From Protea cynaroides (lineage: Eukaryota; Streptophyta; Magnoliopsida; Proteales; Proteaceae), in contig CM053269.1 in NCBI GenBank assembly GCA_028583415.1, positions 41,963,016 to 42,027,015 on the forward strand: a DNA stretch of 64,000 nucleotides. Reading direction: 5' to 3'. Below, in pieces: positions 51,046 through 64,000 of the stretch. A model generated the notes under the pieces. It made no database searches. It was not told the DNA's origin and saw nothing but the letters and a program-made list of their open reading frames with translations. The translations under genes were made by a program, and so were the position numbers. The number at the start of each line of letters is the position of its first letter. The stretch's first letter is position 1.

Positions 51046-54000
51046 AAACTGAGAAAAAAAATAAAGGTAAGAATTATATGGAACCCTGAAAGGTAGGTAT
51101 CTTGCACCTATTGATAGAGGGGCATGATGAGTCCTGCTATTAGAGATTTGAAGGAAGACTTGTTCCTGCAACGACTGAAGGTGGTCGTCGAAGGCGTTAT
51201 GCCCAACTGGAGCCGCTTGGACGAACTAGTTGTTTCAACTTTCTATTATCGATATTCGATAGGTCATCCATGTCTAGGTCCAAGATTGATATGCTTGTTG
51301 ACAAGTCCAATCCAATCTGCCCCTAAAAAAGTAAAAAAAAATCACCCGTTTGGGATTTCAAACTCGTGCCTTGTCTCTTCCATACATTTCCTCCCAGTTT
51401 CATACATCTTCCTATTCTACGTGCGCAGTCAATTCTGACTCTGAAGATGATTGAAACGATGAGCCGTCTCCTGAACTTCTACGCCACCTGGCCTCTTGAG
51501 AAAGAAAGGTCCAACCCGTCTGGGAAAGGTTTAAATGATCAATCGGGAGACACAAGAGTAGTCTCAAGAAACATGTATTGGAGAAGCTGCCATTTGTTCT
51601 ACCTGTGAAAAGATTCCAAGGAAAGCATTAGGTCAACAGTCAGCCAATCAGTACAAATGAGTAGAGGACAGATGTGCCACCAAAAAGGATAGAAATTTTC
51701 AAAGTTCTTACAAAGTACATCATCTGCAAGCAAGAGATACATGATGAATGATCAATCTCAAAATCAAAGAATGAGGTCATTGGGATACTCAAAAAAAAAA
51801 ATTCAAGCCTATGTTTTACCTACATCAATAAAGGGAGGTAGTCACATCAACAGAAGATCAGACTGCTAGTTGGGGCAAAAGGCGTTCTATCTAATTGGAA
51901 ATATTTGGAAGAAGAAGATTCAAATCCAATATTGAAAGTCAGGATTCAATTTTGCGATCAAGCGAAGCACTGCATTATGTGGCCTTCACATCCAAAAAGA
52001 AAAAGAAAAAAAAAAGAGAAGAAAAAAGAGAAAAGAAAATAGCAAGATGTTGAATGGAATTGGAGCTCGACAAGAAGCCAATTATCCCTCCCACTTGAAG
52101 AAGATGATAGTTCCAACTAAAGCCTGAAAGCAAGTGCGATCGTTCTTCGAGATTCACAACGCGTGTTGGACCGGACTTTTGATTTTGGCCAATTACATCC
52201 CGCCTTTACAGGAGACAATCTCATCACTTCTTCATCAACAAAAAAAGATTTCTCATCGGCATTAGACTCTCTCTCCCGTCTATCAATCTGACGGCCTTCC
52301 AAGGAGTCTCTATCACAAGCCCTTCTTTTGACTATCAATTTTTATGGCATTGTATCTCATGATCATGTCATCATCTTATGTACCAATTCATGAATCTGGC
52401 TGGAACTCTCATCTGTCGTTCATTACATCCGACGGCTTCCCAAAGTTCCTATAAGCCCTTCATTTCTCAAGCCAATAAAATGGGATCTTCTCGTAAGATA
52501 AACCCATTCTACATAAACAACCAAACACTCTCCCAATGGTAGACCCATGTGGACAGTTTCACATTAGTCCTCTTGGACATTCAACATCAATACTTGTCAA
52601 CAAACTTAAAGGTTTCAGGCCCAGATATGATCGTGACTGATTCGGCATCTCGATGTAGCTTGTTGAGACACGTGTTCCATCTAAACATCTCCAAGAAAGG
52701 AAAACATAATTCGGCACCATTTTTAATTTTGGTGTGGGACTGCATTTCCCTAAGATCGCTTTTAGTGATGATTCAAATAGCTGCCCGCCTATCAATGCGT
52801 GTAGGTGTTAACTTAAACATTGGGGCAAGGCTACCCATTTGTCATGAAAGTCGTGCCATTCGGATTTCCCCTAAGGGTTTCAGACCATTGGATAAGACCA
52901 TAGTTTTGGCAATATCCTCACCATATCAAGACTCTTTATTCAACCCAAGATGGGTTTTGCAAAAAGAAAAAATAAAAAAAATAAAGGGAAGAAAAGAAAC
53001 CTCAACAAGGGAAAGGCAACCCGAGAAACCTCAATGGGTAACCCATAATACCTCAGTGGGGATAGGCGACCTGATGCAACCCTAAAGCATTGCCCTCATT
53101 GGCCATTCATAGAAAAATTCAGTGGTTCATGTAGACAAGTGTCATATAGTCTACCCTCCATAAGGAAAGGAACCCCTCTTGCTCTCCAGTGAATCATACT
53201 CGGAGGAGTTGAACAAACCATCACCTTTTGGGCTCCAAAGCATTGCCTTTCAACAGAATTCTATCTTCAAATCCTTTGGTCATGTTAGGGAGAGAGCAAA
53301 TTCTCATGGCCTGGTTACGGATGTAGCCAAATTCATCAAATCATCAGCTCCCTCATTTTCCAAGATTCAAGAAGGGTTTATCTAAGAAATCATTTTCTGC
53401 AATCAATTTGTCAATCTTCCCTTGACCTTGGAAGCACGGTCAAATTCTTGATGCAATCCAGATTCAACCTAGTTCCAACTTTGTTAGGTTGCTCGTTTCC
53501 TTCTATAGTAGCGGTCTGTCACAACATGCAGACACTGGGGCATAGATATACCGTATGTAGAGGAATTGAACTTGATCATAAGGATCCATTGTCTAGGCTG
53601 AAGTCACTACTTTCCTAGTCAATAGAAGTAGGTCCGTCCAAGTTGGTTTTTGCCAATTTCTCAGTTCTCCCAATCATGTTGATGAAGAAAATCCAATGTG
53701 GTCGCTCACCTGTTAGGATTTGATCACCAAATTCTCTGAAGGAACATTTTGAATCCTTTGCTCTTCATGCCTACTTTGGGGCCATGGCTCATTCATCTTT
53801 CAAAATTGGCACAACAATGTTGCAAAGCCCTGAGCTTTTCATGAGCCTAGATCAAGGGCCAAACCCATGTCACATTTCATCGCTGCTTGGTTGTTCTATC
53901 AATTTGGTCTACCATAGTGCACAGTCAAAAAACTTAGTTGACCAGATGTCCCTCGATAGTTTAACACCAAGGTCAATCAATAAATCACTTTGGTTAGAGA

Positions 54001-54540
54001 CTGTCAAGCTCCCCTCATTCTTGTCCAAAATCTTCGCTAGAGTTTATTTCAATCCAAAATCCAACAACACAAATGTTGGCTGAAGAAAATCATCATTTTC
54101 AAATTACTTGGAACCTTTCCAAGGGAGCAACCAAGTCATCACTACCATGCTGAAATTGTGTCAAACTTTCAGTACCAGGTCATAAATGGTAAATTTCAAA
54201 TCTAGGTATCATGCCAGCGAAGTCCATGACACCATTTCCATTGGTGTCATGTTTTGTGCCTTCACCAATAAAGCAGGAGCAAAAAACTTGAAAAACTACC
54301 AAGGAATTCACCATCATATCAAATATGTCCAGTACTCTATAGGTTCAAAGTCAAGAGACTTCCAAGATGAGTCAGATTCCAACCCTAACGGTTTAAAGTC
54401 AACAAAGCCTTCCTGTATGGGTAACTTTCAAGCATCCTAAAGGTTCATAGCCATAGAGCTTCCAAGAAGGATATTCCTATTTTCAATCCCGAAGGTCCAA
54501 AGCTGGTAGGAACTGCCAAGACGAGTCATTCAATATCACC
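51046..54540 (+). other. Giant element, central unique region
   Basis: About 3.5 kb without tandem repeats. The longest open frame (52549-53085, 178 codons) has no motif I know and no codon pattern that convinces. Only short frames exist otherwise. In Ogre-like elements gag-pol would lie here. I see none of its motifs. Confidence 0.5.
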
Positions 54541-54790
54541 CTATAAGTGACCTTCTGAGTTCTTACTCATTTCAGAATCAAATGTAGAGCCCTAGCTCAT
54601 TCAAAGATCAAGTCAATCTCAGCCTATAAGTGAATCCAGAGCCCTAGCTCATTCAAAGATCAAGTCAATCTCAGCCTATTAGTGAAGCAAATGTAGAGCC
54701 CTAGCTCATTCAAAGATCAAGCCGATAAGTGAATCAAATGCAGAGCCCTAGCTTATTCAAAAAATCAATCTCAGAATTTCAATCAATAGA
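54541..54790 (+). repeat. About 50-60 bp tandem array in giant element
   Basis: Four units of GAGCCCTAGCTCATTCAAAG then ATCAAGTCAATCTCAGCCTA and TAAGTGAATC, degenerating to the right. Confidence 0.85.
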
Positions 54791-54859
54791 GCCTCAGTTC
54801 AATCAAAGAAAAGACATCAAGTCTTCCATCCAGACAAATCAAAGCCGAGCCCAAGCTCA

Positions 54860-55520
54860 TGCAATCAACCTTGTATTCACAGCCTGACTTCATACAAGAA
54901 GAGGTTTATCAGCCTATAAATGGATCAAGCCGGGTCCAAGCCCGCACATACCTTGCATCATGAGTCACCTCAGCAAGAAGAGGTTCCCAACCTACAAATG
55001 AGCCTTGTATTCACAGCCTAGCTCCGTACAAGAAGAGGTTTATCAGCCTACAAATGAATCAAGCCGGGTCCAAGCCCGCACATACCTTGCATCATGAGTC
55101 ACCTCAGCAAGAAGAGGTTCCCAGCCTACAAATGAGCCTTGTATTCACAGCCTAGCTCCATACAAGAAGAGGTTCATCAGCCTACAAATGGATCAAGCCG
55201 GGTCCAAGCCCGTACATACCTTGCATCATGAGTCACCTCAGCAAGAAGAGGTTCCCAGCCTACCAATGGATCATGCTGGGTCCAAGCCCGCACATACCTT
55301 GCATCATGAGTCACCTCAGCAAGAAGAGGTTCCCAGTCTACAAATGAGCCTTGTATTCACAGCCTAGCTTCGTACAAGAAGAGGTTTATCAGCCTACAAA
55401 TGGATCAAGCCGGGTCCAAGCCCACACGTACCTTGCATCATGAGTTCCACCTCAGCAAGAAGAGGTTCCCAGCCTACAAATGAGCCTTGTATTCACAGCC
55501 TAGCTTCATACAAGAAGAAC
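54860..55520 (+). repeat. 134 bp tandem array in giant element
   Basis: Five units, one of them truncated, with CTTGCATCATGAGTCACCTC, AGCAAGAAGAGGTTCCCAGC, GAGCCTTGTATTCACAGCCT and AAGCCGGGTCCAAGCCCGCA. The unit holds two half-repeats (AAGAAGAGGTT...CAGCCTACAAATG), so it grew from a 65-70 bp ancestor. Confidence 0.9.
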
Positions 55521-55766
55521 ATTCATCAATTCTCCAAGAAGAGCAAACCTTCTTGCCAGTCGAACTACGTTCTGGGCTTGATTTCTAGGACACCCTTAGA
55601 ATACGTAGGCAGTTTAGGATGAATTACCCTAAGTGCAGCCCAATAAACAATCTCACTCATATCCCAAAAATGTGGTTCTTTTATCTTCAGCCTTCAATTG
55701 GTAACAATCTCGGGTAAGCACCCCATTTTTGCCACCCTCTGCATAAGTGAACCAATATGGTAGGTT
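55521..55766 (+). other. Giant element, region before 3' LTR
   Basis: Includes CGAACTACGTTCTGGGCTTG and AGAATACGTAGGCAG, the Tat-type motif also found in the LTRs. The exact LTR start is uncertain; TGGTAGGTTTCCGACC at 55758 is one candidate. Confidence 0.5.
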
Positions 55767-56474
55767 TCCGACCTTTAACCCAAAGGTTGGTGATTCTCTA
55801 ATGAACCCCACAGTAGGGTCATAGGCTATTACCTACTTAGATGAATAGGTCGTGAAATTATCTTCGAAATGAGACCGAAATCATCAAATTCTGACGTCAA
55901 ACAAGGAAGATATCGTAGTTTGAAAATACAAGGGCATTTACGTAATTATCGTATCATGCATGCATTATCATTCAAACTTCAAGACATCATATCTTGGTCA
56001 TCTGATATCGGAATCAGATGATTCAAAGGCCAATATTCCTTATTTTTAGTCCTCTTCAAAGTGGACGTAAAAAATCCCAAGTAGAAGTCACCAATGGGTC
56101 CCATGCAAGATTACACATGGAAATGGTTATTTAATCTTCAAAAATTCATAAGTTGGCCATTTCATTTCCAAATGAGATGATTCAAGCTTCAATATTCCTT
56201 ATTTTTAATGTTCTACAAAGTGAACGTAGAAAATTTGGAACAGATGCTATCAGAAAATTCCATATGGAAGGGCGACAGAAATGGACTATGAAATGTCAAC
56301 CTTAGTCCAAACCAGCTTAATCCAACTTTAGTCTAACTTAGATCGACCCAACTCGGACCAATCCGGACCAAGTTATGTCGGTCCATATGCATGTATTTCT
56401 TTTATATATGTATAATGTATAATATATTATTGTATATAATACATATATATATATCTTATGATATATAATATATG

Positions 56475-56639
<165 letters not shown>

Positions 56640-56987
56640 TATAGAAAGAAAGAGAGAGGAAAGTGAGGACGTGAGGAAAGAGAGAGAAAAGAAAAGAGAG
56701 GCCATAGGAAAGAGAATGGGAGAAAAAAAAAAGGAAGGAAAAGAAGGAAGAAGAAAAGGAAAGAAGAAAGAAAGGAAAGAGAGAAGGATTTTTCTAGAAG
56801 AAGGAATGAGAGAAAGGAAAGAGAGAAGGGGTTTTCTAGAAGAAGAAGGAGAAAAAGGAAAGAAAGGAAGAAGAAAAAAAACGTGCAAAGGAAGAAAAGA
56901 AAGGAAAGAAGAAAAAATGGAAAAAAAAAGATTTTCTAGAAAAAAGAAGAAAGGAAAGAAAGATCTTCTAGAAAAGGAGAGAAAAAT

Positions 56988-56995
56988 TATAAATA
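56988..56995 (+). promoter_or_regulatory. Candidate TATA box of the 3' LTR
   Basis: TATAAATA in the same context as at 42902. If active it could drive read-out into the sequence right of 60586. Confidence 0.45.
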
Positions 56996-58731
56996 GGCAA
57001 GAGAAGAGAGAGGAGGGTCACTTTTTGGAGACCATAGAGAGAGGAGAACGTGGGTGAGGGAGAGAAAATCGTGAGTGAGAGAGAGAAGAACCGTGAGAGA
57101 GGAAGAAAGAAAGAGAGAGAAAATAGAAAAGAAAAGAAAAAGAGAAGAAGAAAAGAGAGAAAGAGAAGAGAGAAAAGAAGCAGAAGAGAGGAGAAGGAGG
57201 ATTCACATTCAAAGGGGGTTGATACAACCTTCAATCACCCTTCATCAACGGTTTCGCTTGATTTGAGCCCAAGGTTAGTACTCTAAACAAATTTAGAGGT
57301 CGTTATAATGCTCGAATGCCAATTTTGCTTAAAAAGGCTAATTTTCATGAAATCTCAATCATGAATGCTCTATTACATGCTTGTTAATGTTAGGATGCCT
57401 ATGTCTAATATTTTTCATGAATTATAATTTGTCTAAGCTATTCAATGATGAATTTTTGAATGATATACAATGATGTTTGATGTTTTTTGCAAATTTCATA
57501 AAGTGGTTTTCTGATCTGAAAATTCCAGATTTAGGGTTCAAAATTAGGACGTACATCATATGTATGTTTTCTAAGATTTTGAAGCCCAAAATTTTATGAG
57601 AGTCTCTCTGATATGTTAGAAGACTACCCTAAAAATTTCGTTCCATTTGGAATTGGGAAAATATATCAAAAAATTTGTCTTTGACATTGCTATTTTTCTC
57701 GGATGTAATGCAATCCTCCATCAGAAAGTCTCTAGACAAAGGCCTTATGGCCATAATCAGAAACTCCACTTGACATGAACTTTTTAGACATGAAAGTCTC
57801 CTAAAAAATGGCACTAGCTTCATATTTTTTCCATTTTTTGTTGAATTGATATCAATTTTTAAGTGCATAGTGCTCTGATTTTAAATCTGTCATGATGTAC
57901 TGATTTGCATGATTGAAAAGAGTCATTTTCACAAAGAAAATATACTGTTTTAACTTGTTTTTCTTAATTAAATTTAGTCAGATAGTTATATACATAGACA
58001 TATGTCTGTATTTAATTTTCATTAAGAATATAATTTTATTTGGAATTTATGGTGCAACTGGTCAAAAATCTGGAACAGATTTGACCAGTGCACATGGTCG
58101 GTCTTAGGGCATATCTTTGACCTGTTTTTTCTTTCTGTTGGGATTCAAATCCTTCATATGAAATATAATATATTAAGTCATCTTTCTATGAAAAAAAGTT
58201 GAGCTTGATTTGAGTTTCGAAAGACCTACTTATGGTCATTCTTGTATAATGTGACAAATCTGAATACAGTTCATAGTTTTGTCCATTATCTAGAACCTTG
58301 TGTCACAATTTTCACAGTTTTGAGTCATTAATCTTTCCAAATTTCTTCATAAAACAATTACAATTTTTCAAAGAACATTGAACATATATTTTTTTTGATA
58401 ATTTTGCACTTTTCAAAAAATGTTTCATTGATGTCTCATTCATTATAACATCAATGATTGTTTAAATGAATTCTGCCATATTTGGATAAATGGCTATATT
58501 TGGAGCATTCATATGCTTTGTTTGGATTGTGCATACCATGTTTGCCACATTCCATGTATTGCTATTTTTGGTAGAATAGATAAATTTTTACCATATTTTA
58601 GCAAAATCTTAATTTTTTTTAAGTCTTACTATGCTTAGAAAATAGCATATAAGATCTTTCCTTTTTTTTGAAAAATTCATGTCATATATGCATTCTATGA
58701 TTGGTACTTACCATATTGATATATAGATGCA

Positions 58732-58805
58732 TATTAGATCTTGCATATTAGATCTTGCCATATTAGATCTTGCCATGCTTAGATCTTGCCATATTAGGCT
58801 CTTGC
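58732..58805 (+). repeat. AGATCTTGCCATATT tandem array, 3' LTR
   Basis: Four copies of the unit that is present six times at 44640-44755. Confidence 0.85.
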
Positions 58806-59279
58806 CTTATTTGCAATACATGTCATATTTGAGAGATTTTAAACAATCTTACTACATGTGAATTTCTTGCCATAAATATTTTATATGCCATATTTAGATA
58901 GAATATTCTATTTTGGGCAATAATTTAATTTATGCAACACCCTAGTCGAACTGCCATATCTATACACCTAGCAAACATATTAGGTGTGGGGACGTGCATT
59001 TAGGCACCCACATTCTTGGGAAGGGCATAATGGGAATAATAAAAGCCTTAATAAAGAAAGAAAAATGCTTTGCCAAACCTTCCAAAATTAGAATTCAGGA
59101 TGAAAAGGGTAATTTAGGATGATTTTGCCCATCGGTAAACCCTAAACCTTGAATAGGTTCTCAACCCTAAACCTAGAATAGGTTTTCAATCATTAACCTA
59201 AAATGGGTTATCCAACCCGAACTACGCAGATTCTGATTCCTAGGTCAAACCCTAGGATACGTAGGCCATTTGGGAGAAA

Positions 59280-60135
59280 CCCAAATTCGGATCCACAATT
59301 TAGTCCACTTGGACTATCCATAGATCCACTAGGATATCCCCATATTTTAACCCAAATAGGGTTATCCACACCTTAGTCCACTCGGACTATCCATAGATCC
59401 ACTAGGATATTTATCCACATTTTAACCCACATAGGGTTATCTATATTTCAACCCAGATAGGGTTATCCACATTCCAACCCAAATAGGGTTATTCTTAGAT
59501 CCACTAGGACTATCTATCAGTCCACTTGGACTATCCAGATCCTAACCCATAGGGTTTTCTCAACCTTTCAAGCATAAACTTCAACTTGAACAATGAACTT
59601 AATCATGCACAATCATAAATCACATCCATAAACTTTAATCACACCTGAACTACGATGGTGAACCTGATTTTTGGAATAATTCCGTAATACGTAGGCAATC
59701 TGATGGATACAGATTCGGTTCAATGATATCAAACCACTTGGTAATTTTAATTTTTTTTTCGAACTACGCGGATTCTGATTCCTAGGGCAAACCCTAGGAT
59801 ACGTAGGCCATTTGGGAGAATCCCAAATTCGGATCCACACCTTAGTCCACTCGGACTATCCATAGATCCACTAGGATATTTATCCACACCTTAGTCCACT
59901 CAGACTATCCATAGATCCACTAGGATATCTATCCATATTCCAACCCAAAAAGGGTTATCCAAATCTTAGTCCACTTGGACTATCCATAGATCCACTAGGA
60001 TATTTATTCACATTTTGACCCACATAGGGTTATCCACATTCCAACCCAGAATGGGTTATCCATATTTCAACCCAAATAGGGTTATCCTTAAATCCACTAG
60101 GACTATCTATCAGTCCACATGGACTATCCAGATCC
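59280..60135 (+). repeat. Shuffled stem-like modules in 3' LTR
   Basis: Counterpart of 45220-46080 with the same module order. Confidence 0.75.
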
Positions 60136-60586
60136 TAACCCATAGGGTTTTCTCAGCCTTTCAAGCATAAATTTCAACTTGAACAATAAACTTAATCATG
60201 CACAAGCATAAATCACAGCCATAAACTTTAATCACACCTGAACTACGATGGTGAACTTGATTTTCGGAATAATTCCATGATACGTAGGCAATCTGGTGGA
60301 TACAGATTCGGTTCAATGATATCAAACCACTTGGTTTGGTTTGGTTTAACAAATAGAGTCTAGCATAGGAAAGGTATAGGAAACCGATTTCGATCGGGCG
60401 GTTTGGGTGTCTAACCCCTTCCCATAACCGTAACCTGACGCTTACCCAATCTCTGATGGACCAGAAATCCAATCTAAGGGTCATGAGTCAATCAAAGTCT
60501 TACCTTGGGGTGAGATTTCACATTTCTATGGTCCTAGACCTAAATCTAGGTGGCGACTTCTAAAGATTTCCATCTTTGTCCTCACA

Positions 60587-60772
60587 CCCCGTGGGGGGTT
60601 TCTCTCTTTTGGTTTTTTGCTTAATAATTCCCTTAACCTCTCCCCCCCCTTTAGGTTTTTACCACCCAACCCACCCCTTTTTTTTTTAACTCTTCTTCTT
60701 CTTGGGGGTCTGTTGGGTTTTTTTTTTCTCCCGCCTTTTCCCCTTTTTTTTTCCTTTTTTTGGCCCTTCTTT

Positions 60773-60816
<44 letters not shown>

Positions 60817-60850
60817 TACCCCCCCCTTTCTCCCCCCCCCTTAACTCCTT
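60587..60850. other. Homopolymer-rich tract, probable sequencing or assembly error
   Basis: Begins CCCCGTGGGGGG right at the LTR end and is built of T, C and G runs, including a T run at about 60777-60815. Same texture as 41280-41720. Confidence 0.7.
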
Positions 60851-61458
60851 TATTTATATTGATTGTGTGCCATGCGGGCCTGCACTGTAGCATGTGTCAC
60901 ATTTCCTGGGCCCTTGCTAGCGGGCCAGGTGCCACTTTATGTGGATGAACCGGCTGCAGTTGTCCGGTTTGCTTTGGCCATGAGTTGAACAGTCCTGTTA
61001 GCTAGGTCGGTTGGTCTGACCATAAGGTTGGACCAAGTGGGTTCACCTACTTTCTCTCTCTCTTCCTTCTTCATTTCTTCTACTTTTAAGCGCTTCTTTT
61101 TTCCAAGGCTTAGAGCTGAGCCGAGGTGCACTACCGACGTCGAGTGTCAAGGCGAGGCTGGAGTGTTGAACCAAACTGAGATTGTGCTGGCACATCGGTT
61201 GTCAACAATGATAACACAACTAATGAGCTACACACTAAGTTGTTGAGGCCAAGCTGAGGCCGTATCGCAACTGCCGAGGCTGATCCAAGTTGCCAAGACC
61301 CCACTACACAACCAAATTGCCAACAATGAGAACACGTTGAGAACAACATGGCCAACAAAGCCTGACAAAACCCTTGATAGCCACTAGAATCATCGACTGA
61401 GTTTGCACAACGAGAAACTTGAGTCTTTAAGTGAAAGTAGGTCTACAAAACATCATTT

Positions 61459-61516
<58 letters not shown>

Positions 61517-62600
61517 CAACGCATCAAAGCACCATTAATCACCTCTTTTAAAACTTTCCCCCGAGCTCACACAAATCCACCATTGATGGCTAACAACCAT
61601 TCAACACTTCGTAGAATCTCAACAACTCTTCAATATGGCTTCACATTCGTCATTAATAAGCCTTCAAACCATCCATGGAAAGTAGAAAGAGTGAACAACT
61701 TTACTAAATATCACACATAAACCTCTTAGAAAGTATTTCTTCAAAAACCAAAAGAGAGCAGCGGCTTCAAGCTTCCAAGACACATTAATGGAGCCTCTAT
61801 TTCTCATTGAAGGTTGGTGAATAGAGATGGAGCATTGAAACACACCAACACACTCAAATGAAGCTCTTCTTGCCAAACCTGCAGCCATTGTTCACCATCT
61901 TTCCTTTTCATTTCAGCAGAGAGAGGCTTCAAAATGAACAAGCACCAAGTCGAACCATTATATTTGGATCACAAATGACCAATCTATGGCCAGTCAAAGT
62001 TTGGCCAACCAAGAAATTCAAATAATAGAATCTTGCTGGAGCTCATGGTGTACCGCGAAGCACCAGATAGACGTGCTTAGGAAAATTTGCACTTCACTGC
62101 CTGGAATGCCAGAGGTGCTATTGTTATTGGTCTGCTCAGGCACAACGAACCTGGTTCATTTGATTGGATTAGAAAGAACGGTTGAGCTTTCAGCCATTAG
62201 ATCTCGTCAGATCCATCAAATCCTAGCGGGAGTGAAACAAGCCATACAAAATGAATTTTACGTTTGCGCCCATATTGTTGCGCAATACCAAAACAAGAGA
62301 CATTCTAGTGTTTCTCAAAACACCATTATATAATGCTGTTTCCAATGAAAAATTCCATGGAGGACTCTTTCTCCGTCAATGTGTTAGCTCCACAGCACAC
62401 AATACTAGCACACAATACTTCAGCCATCCGATTTGATAATTGATGACACGGCTCCTTGACATCCCTCCGATCGACATTAAAAGAGCTTATTGAAATTAAA
62501 GTCGCCACCGCCGACTTTCTAAATTTACAAAAAAACCCTGCCGACTTTCAAAACTTTTTCATGCGGGTATCGGATTAAGATGAGGCCAGTCGTGTTGTAA
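60851..62600. other. Intergenic, no gene seen
   Basis: Only short frames without motifs. A (CT)n run lies at 61459-61511. Confidence 0.5.
61459..61511. repeat. (CT)n microsatellite
   Basis: About 26 units of CT. Leu-Ser frames across it are artefacts. Confidence 0.95.
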
Positions 62601-62601
62601 C

Positions 62602-62878
62602 CCTAAGGGGGTAGTTCAGTTGGCAAACAGCCTACGCCTCAAGAAGGGGAAGATATTGAGTTTGATTCTTCTTACTGCTTTGGGGCCACTCACATGGGGG
62701 TGTTAAGAGCTCTTTCTTTTCTATTATGGATGCAAGTGGAATGGTTCTCGTTCAACCTAGAATGACTCTGTTTATGCAGTTGTGGGGTCTGTATGGGCCC
62801 GCGGGACTAGTTAGGCCAAAGGTCTAGATACCAATCGTTAGTAAAAAAAAAAAAACAAAAAAAAAACAAAAAAAAAAG
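62602..62878 (+). mobile_element. tRNA-derived SINE with poly(A) tail
   Basis: Box A GGGTAGTTCAGTTGGCAA at 62609-62626 and box B GAGTTTGATTC at about 62657-62667 have the spacing of a tRNA promoter. A unique body follows (GGGGTCTGTATGGGCCCGCG, GGACTAGTTAGGCC) and an A-rich tail (62842-62878). About 280 bp. Clear target duplications were not found. Confidence 0.75.
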
Positions 62879-63042
62879 AGAGGCTAGAAGTGTTGCGAAG
62901 CTAACTAGATGCATTACAACTTTCCTATTCAATTCTCTCCATGAATATTTCTTGGGGCCTAATATAGCCTCGTATTCAAAATTTTAATATGAACCTCAGA
63001 ATTCGTACTTGAAACTTCTTGTACGTTTCATCTGAGGCTCCT
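62879..63042. other. Intergenic, no gene seen
   Basis: No feature supported. Confidence 0.4.
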
Positions 63043-63406
63043 GCCATGGTTAAGGTATCGGTATGATATCGGTTTTATCGATATTGGCCATTACCAATAT
63101 GGATACATGGCTGATACGGTAGCATTTTGCAGAATCGATATGGGGATTGATATGAAGCCGCTACCAAACCGATATGGGCCGTTACATTGCCGATATTGGA
63201 TAACACATGACTGATATAGGACAATATTGGCTGGTACGTGACAAATATGCTACATCAGCATATGATCGATGTTGGTTGATATCTAATCCAATGCCAACAA
63301 GGTATGCCACATCAGCAAATGACCAATACTTGATTAATAATGACCGATACCCATATTTGTATCTGATACCAATACCGTTCTGATACTGTGAACTAAATCC
63401 ATGGCC
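63043..63406. mobile_element. Possible non-autonomous DNA transposon rich in GATAC motifs
   Basis: The ends CCATGGTTAAGGTATCGG and (complement) CCATGGATTTAGTTCACAG are loosely inverted. The interior repeats GGTATCGG, CCGATATGG, CGATATTGG and ATACCGAT many times in both directions, as in hAT subterminal regions. No clear 8 bp duplication. Confidence 0.4.
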
Positions 63407-64000
63407 CCCACACATTGCCAAGCACGCTTATGTATCTTTGAACACTGTTACACATTCTCACATGCATCATGAACACTTTAAATCTTCCTCTGCCCATTCA
63501 ACTCAATGTCAGACCTGGTTAACTCGGCCAATTCCACTCCAACCTTTCTTTGAAGCTGTAGAACATTGTTGCTACTTTTCGCACATTGCCACATTACTCA
63601 CACTCTCTTCCATATCTTCCACTACTCAACACCGCCATTCTTTCTCTTCTGACTGAGCTGCATTGCCATGTTAGCATGTGCTGATGTCGTACGATGCCTG
63701 CCTTCTTCTTGGATGTTTGAGTACGGCAAGGAGGATGAAAAGAATTCGTGTGGAGGAGTCTAATGACCCTAGAACCACTCTTACATTCAAGTTTGTAACG
63801 GATCAGACAATCAAGAACTCAGTAAAGGATGCTGAGTTCAAAGAGAGAGAAATAGTAGGGAGGGAGAGAAAGTTCTTATAGAGGTGAAGTGTCTAACCTC
63901 TTCATGATTGAATTGATCCCTATTTATAGCTGCGAGAGTTGTTTGATTATGAGATTTATGTCCATAAGTGTGACTGAGGTGGCACTTCTTTATGATGGAC
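63407..64000. other. Unassigned, perhaps retrotransposon LTR edge
   Basis: Short frames only. CCCTATTTATAGC at about 63919-63931 is a TATA-like motif. Nothing else is supported. Confidence 0.3.

Noticed and set aside
52549..53085. 178-codon plus-strand frame in the giant element as a new protein
   Set aside because: No motif, no homologue recalled, no promoter context; in 9 kb of mostly stop-rich DNA one such frame can occur by chance. Conservation across copies would change this view.

Overview
This is a transposon-rich stretch of a flowering-plant nuclear genome. The reasons are GT-AG introns, plant Copia, Tat/Ogre-type Gypsy and hAT elements, Au-like SINEs, organelle DNA insertions, and one recognisable host gene of plant type. 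The species cannot be named from the sequence. There are no bacterial operons, ribosome binding sites or CRISPR arrays.

The only convincing host gene is on the + strand: the 3' part of F2KP (6-phosphofructo-2-kinase/fructose-2,6-bisphosphatase). Nine exons between 12158 and 33611 encode the end of the linker and the whole C-terminal bisphosphatase domain (217 residues, stop at 33609-33611). The kinase exons must lie left of the window. Two introns are swollen by mobile DNA. The intron 12206-23685 (11.5 kb) holds a minus-strand Copia element whose right LTR is split by a 5.4 kb hAT transposon. The intron 23784-31694 (7.9 kb) holds a 3.9 kb hAT-type element full of plastid- and mitochondrion-like DNA and a TRIM element, plus an Au-type SINE. 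The last intron holds a 350 bp hAT-type MITE.

Layout: 1-3036, a truncated minus-strand Copia element inserted in the Gypsy element at 3037-6470. 6475-8480, organelle-derived DNA (rps7 and atpA fragments). 8511-11040, leader and LTR fragments of Gypsy and Copia type. 11041-33611, F2KP with its loaded introns. 33612-36347, 3' flank and unclassified repeats. 36348-41158, a gag-only Copia-like element (TR-GAG type) with both LTRs and the TSD CTTGA. 41721-60586, a giant non-coding Tat/Ogre-type element (LARD) with two 4.8 kb near-identical LTRs, a PBS and a 9.2 kb internal domain of stacked tandem arrays. 60587-64000, a low-quality-looking tract, a CT microsatellite, a tRNA-derived SINE and a possible non-autonomous DNA transposon.

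Homopolymer-rich tracts at both outer edges of the giant element (41280-41720 and 60587-60850) look like sequencing or assembly error and should not be read as biology.
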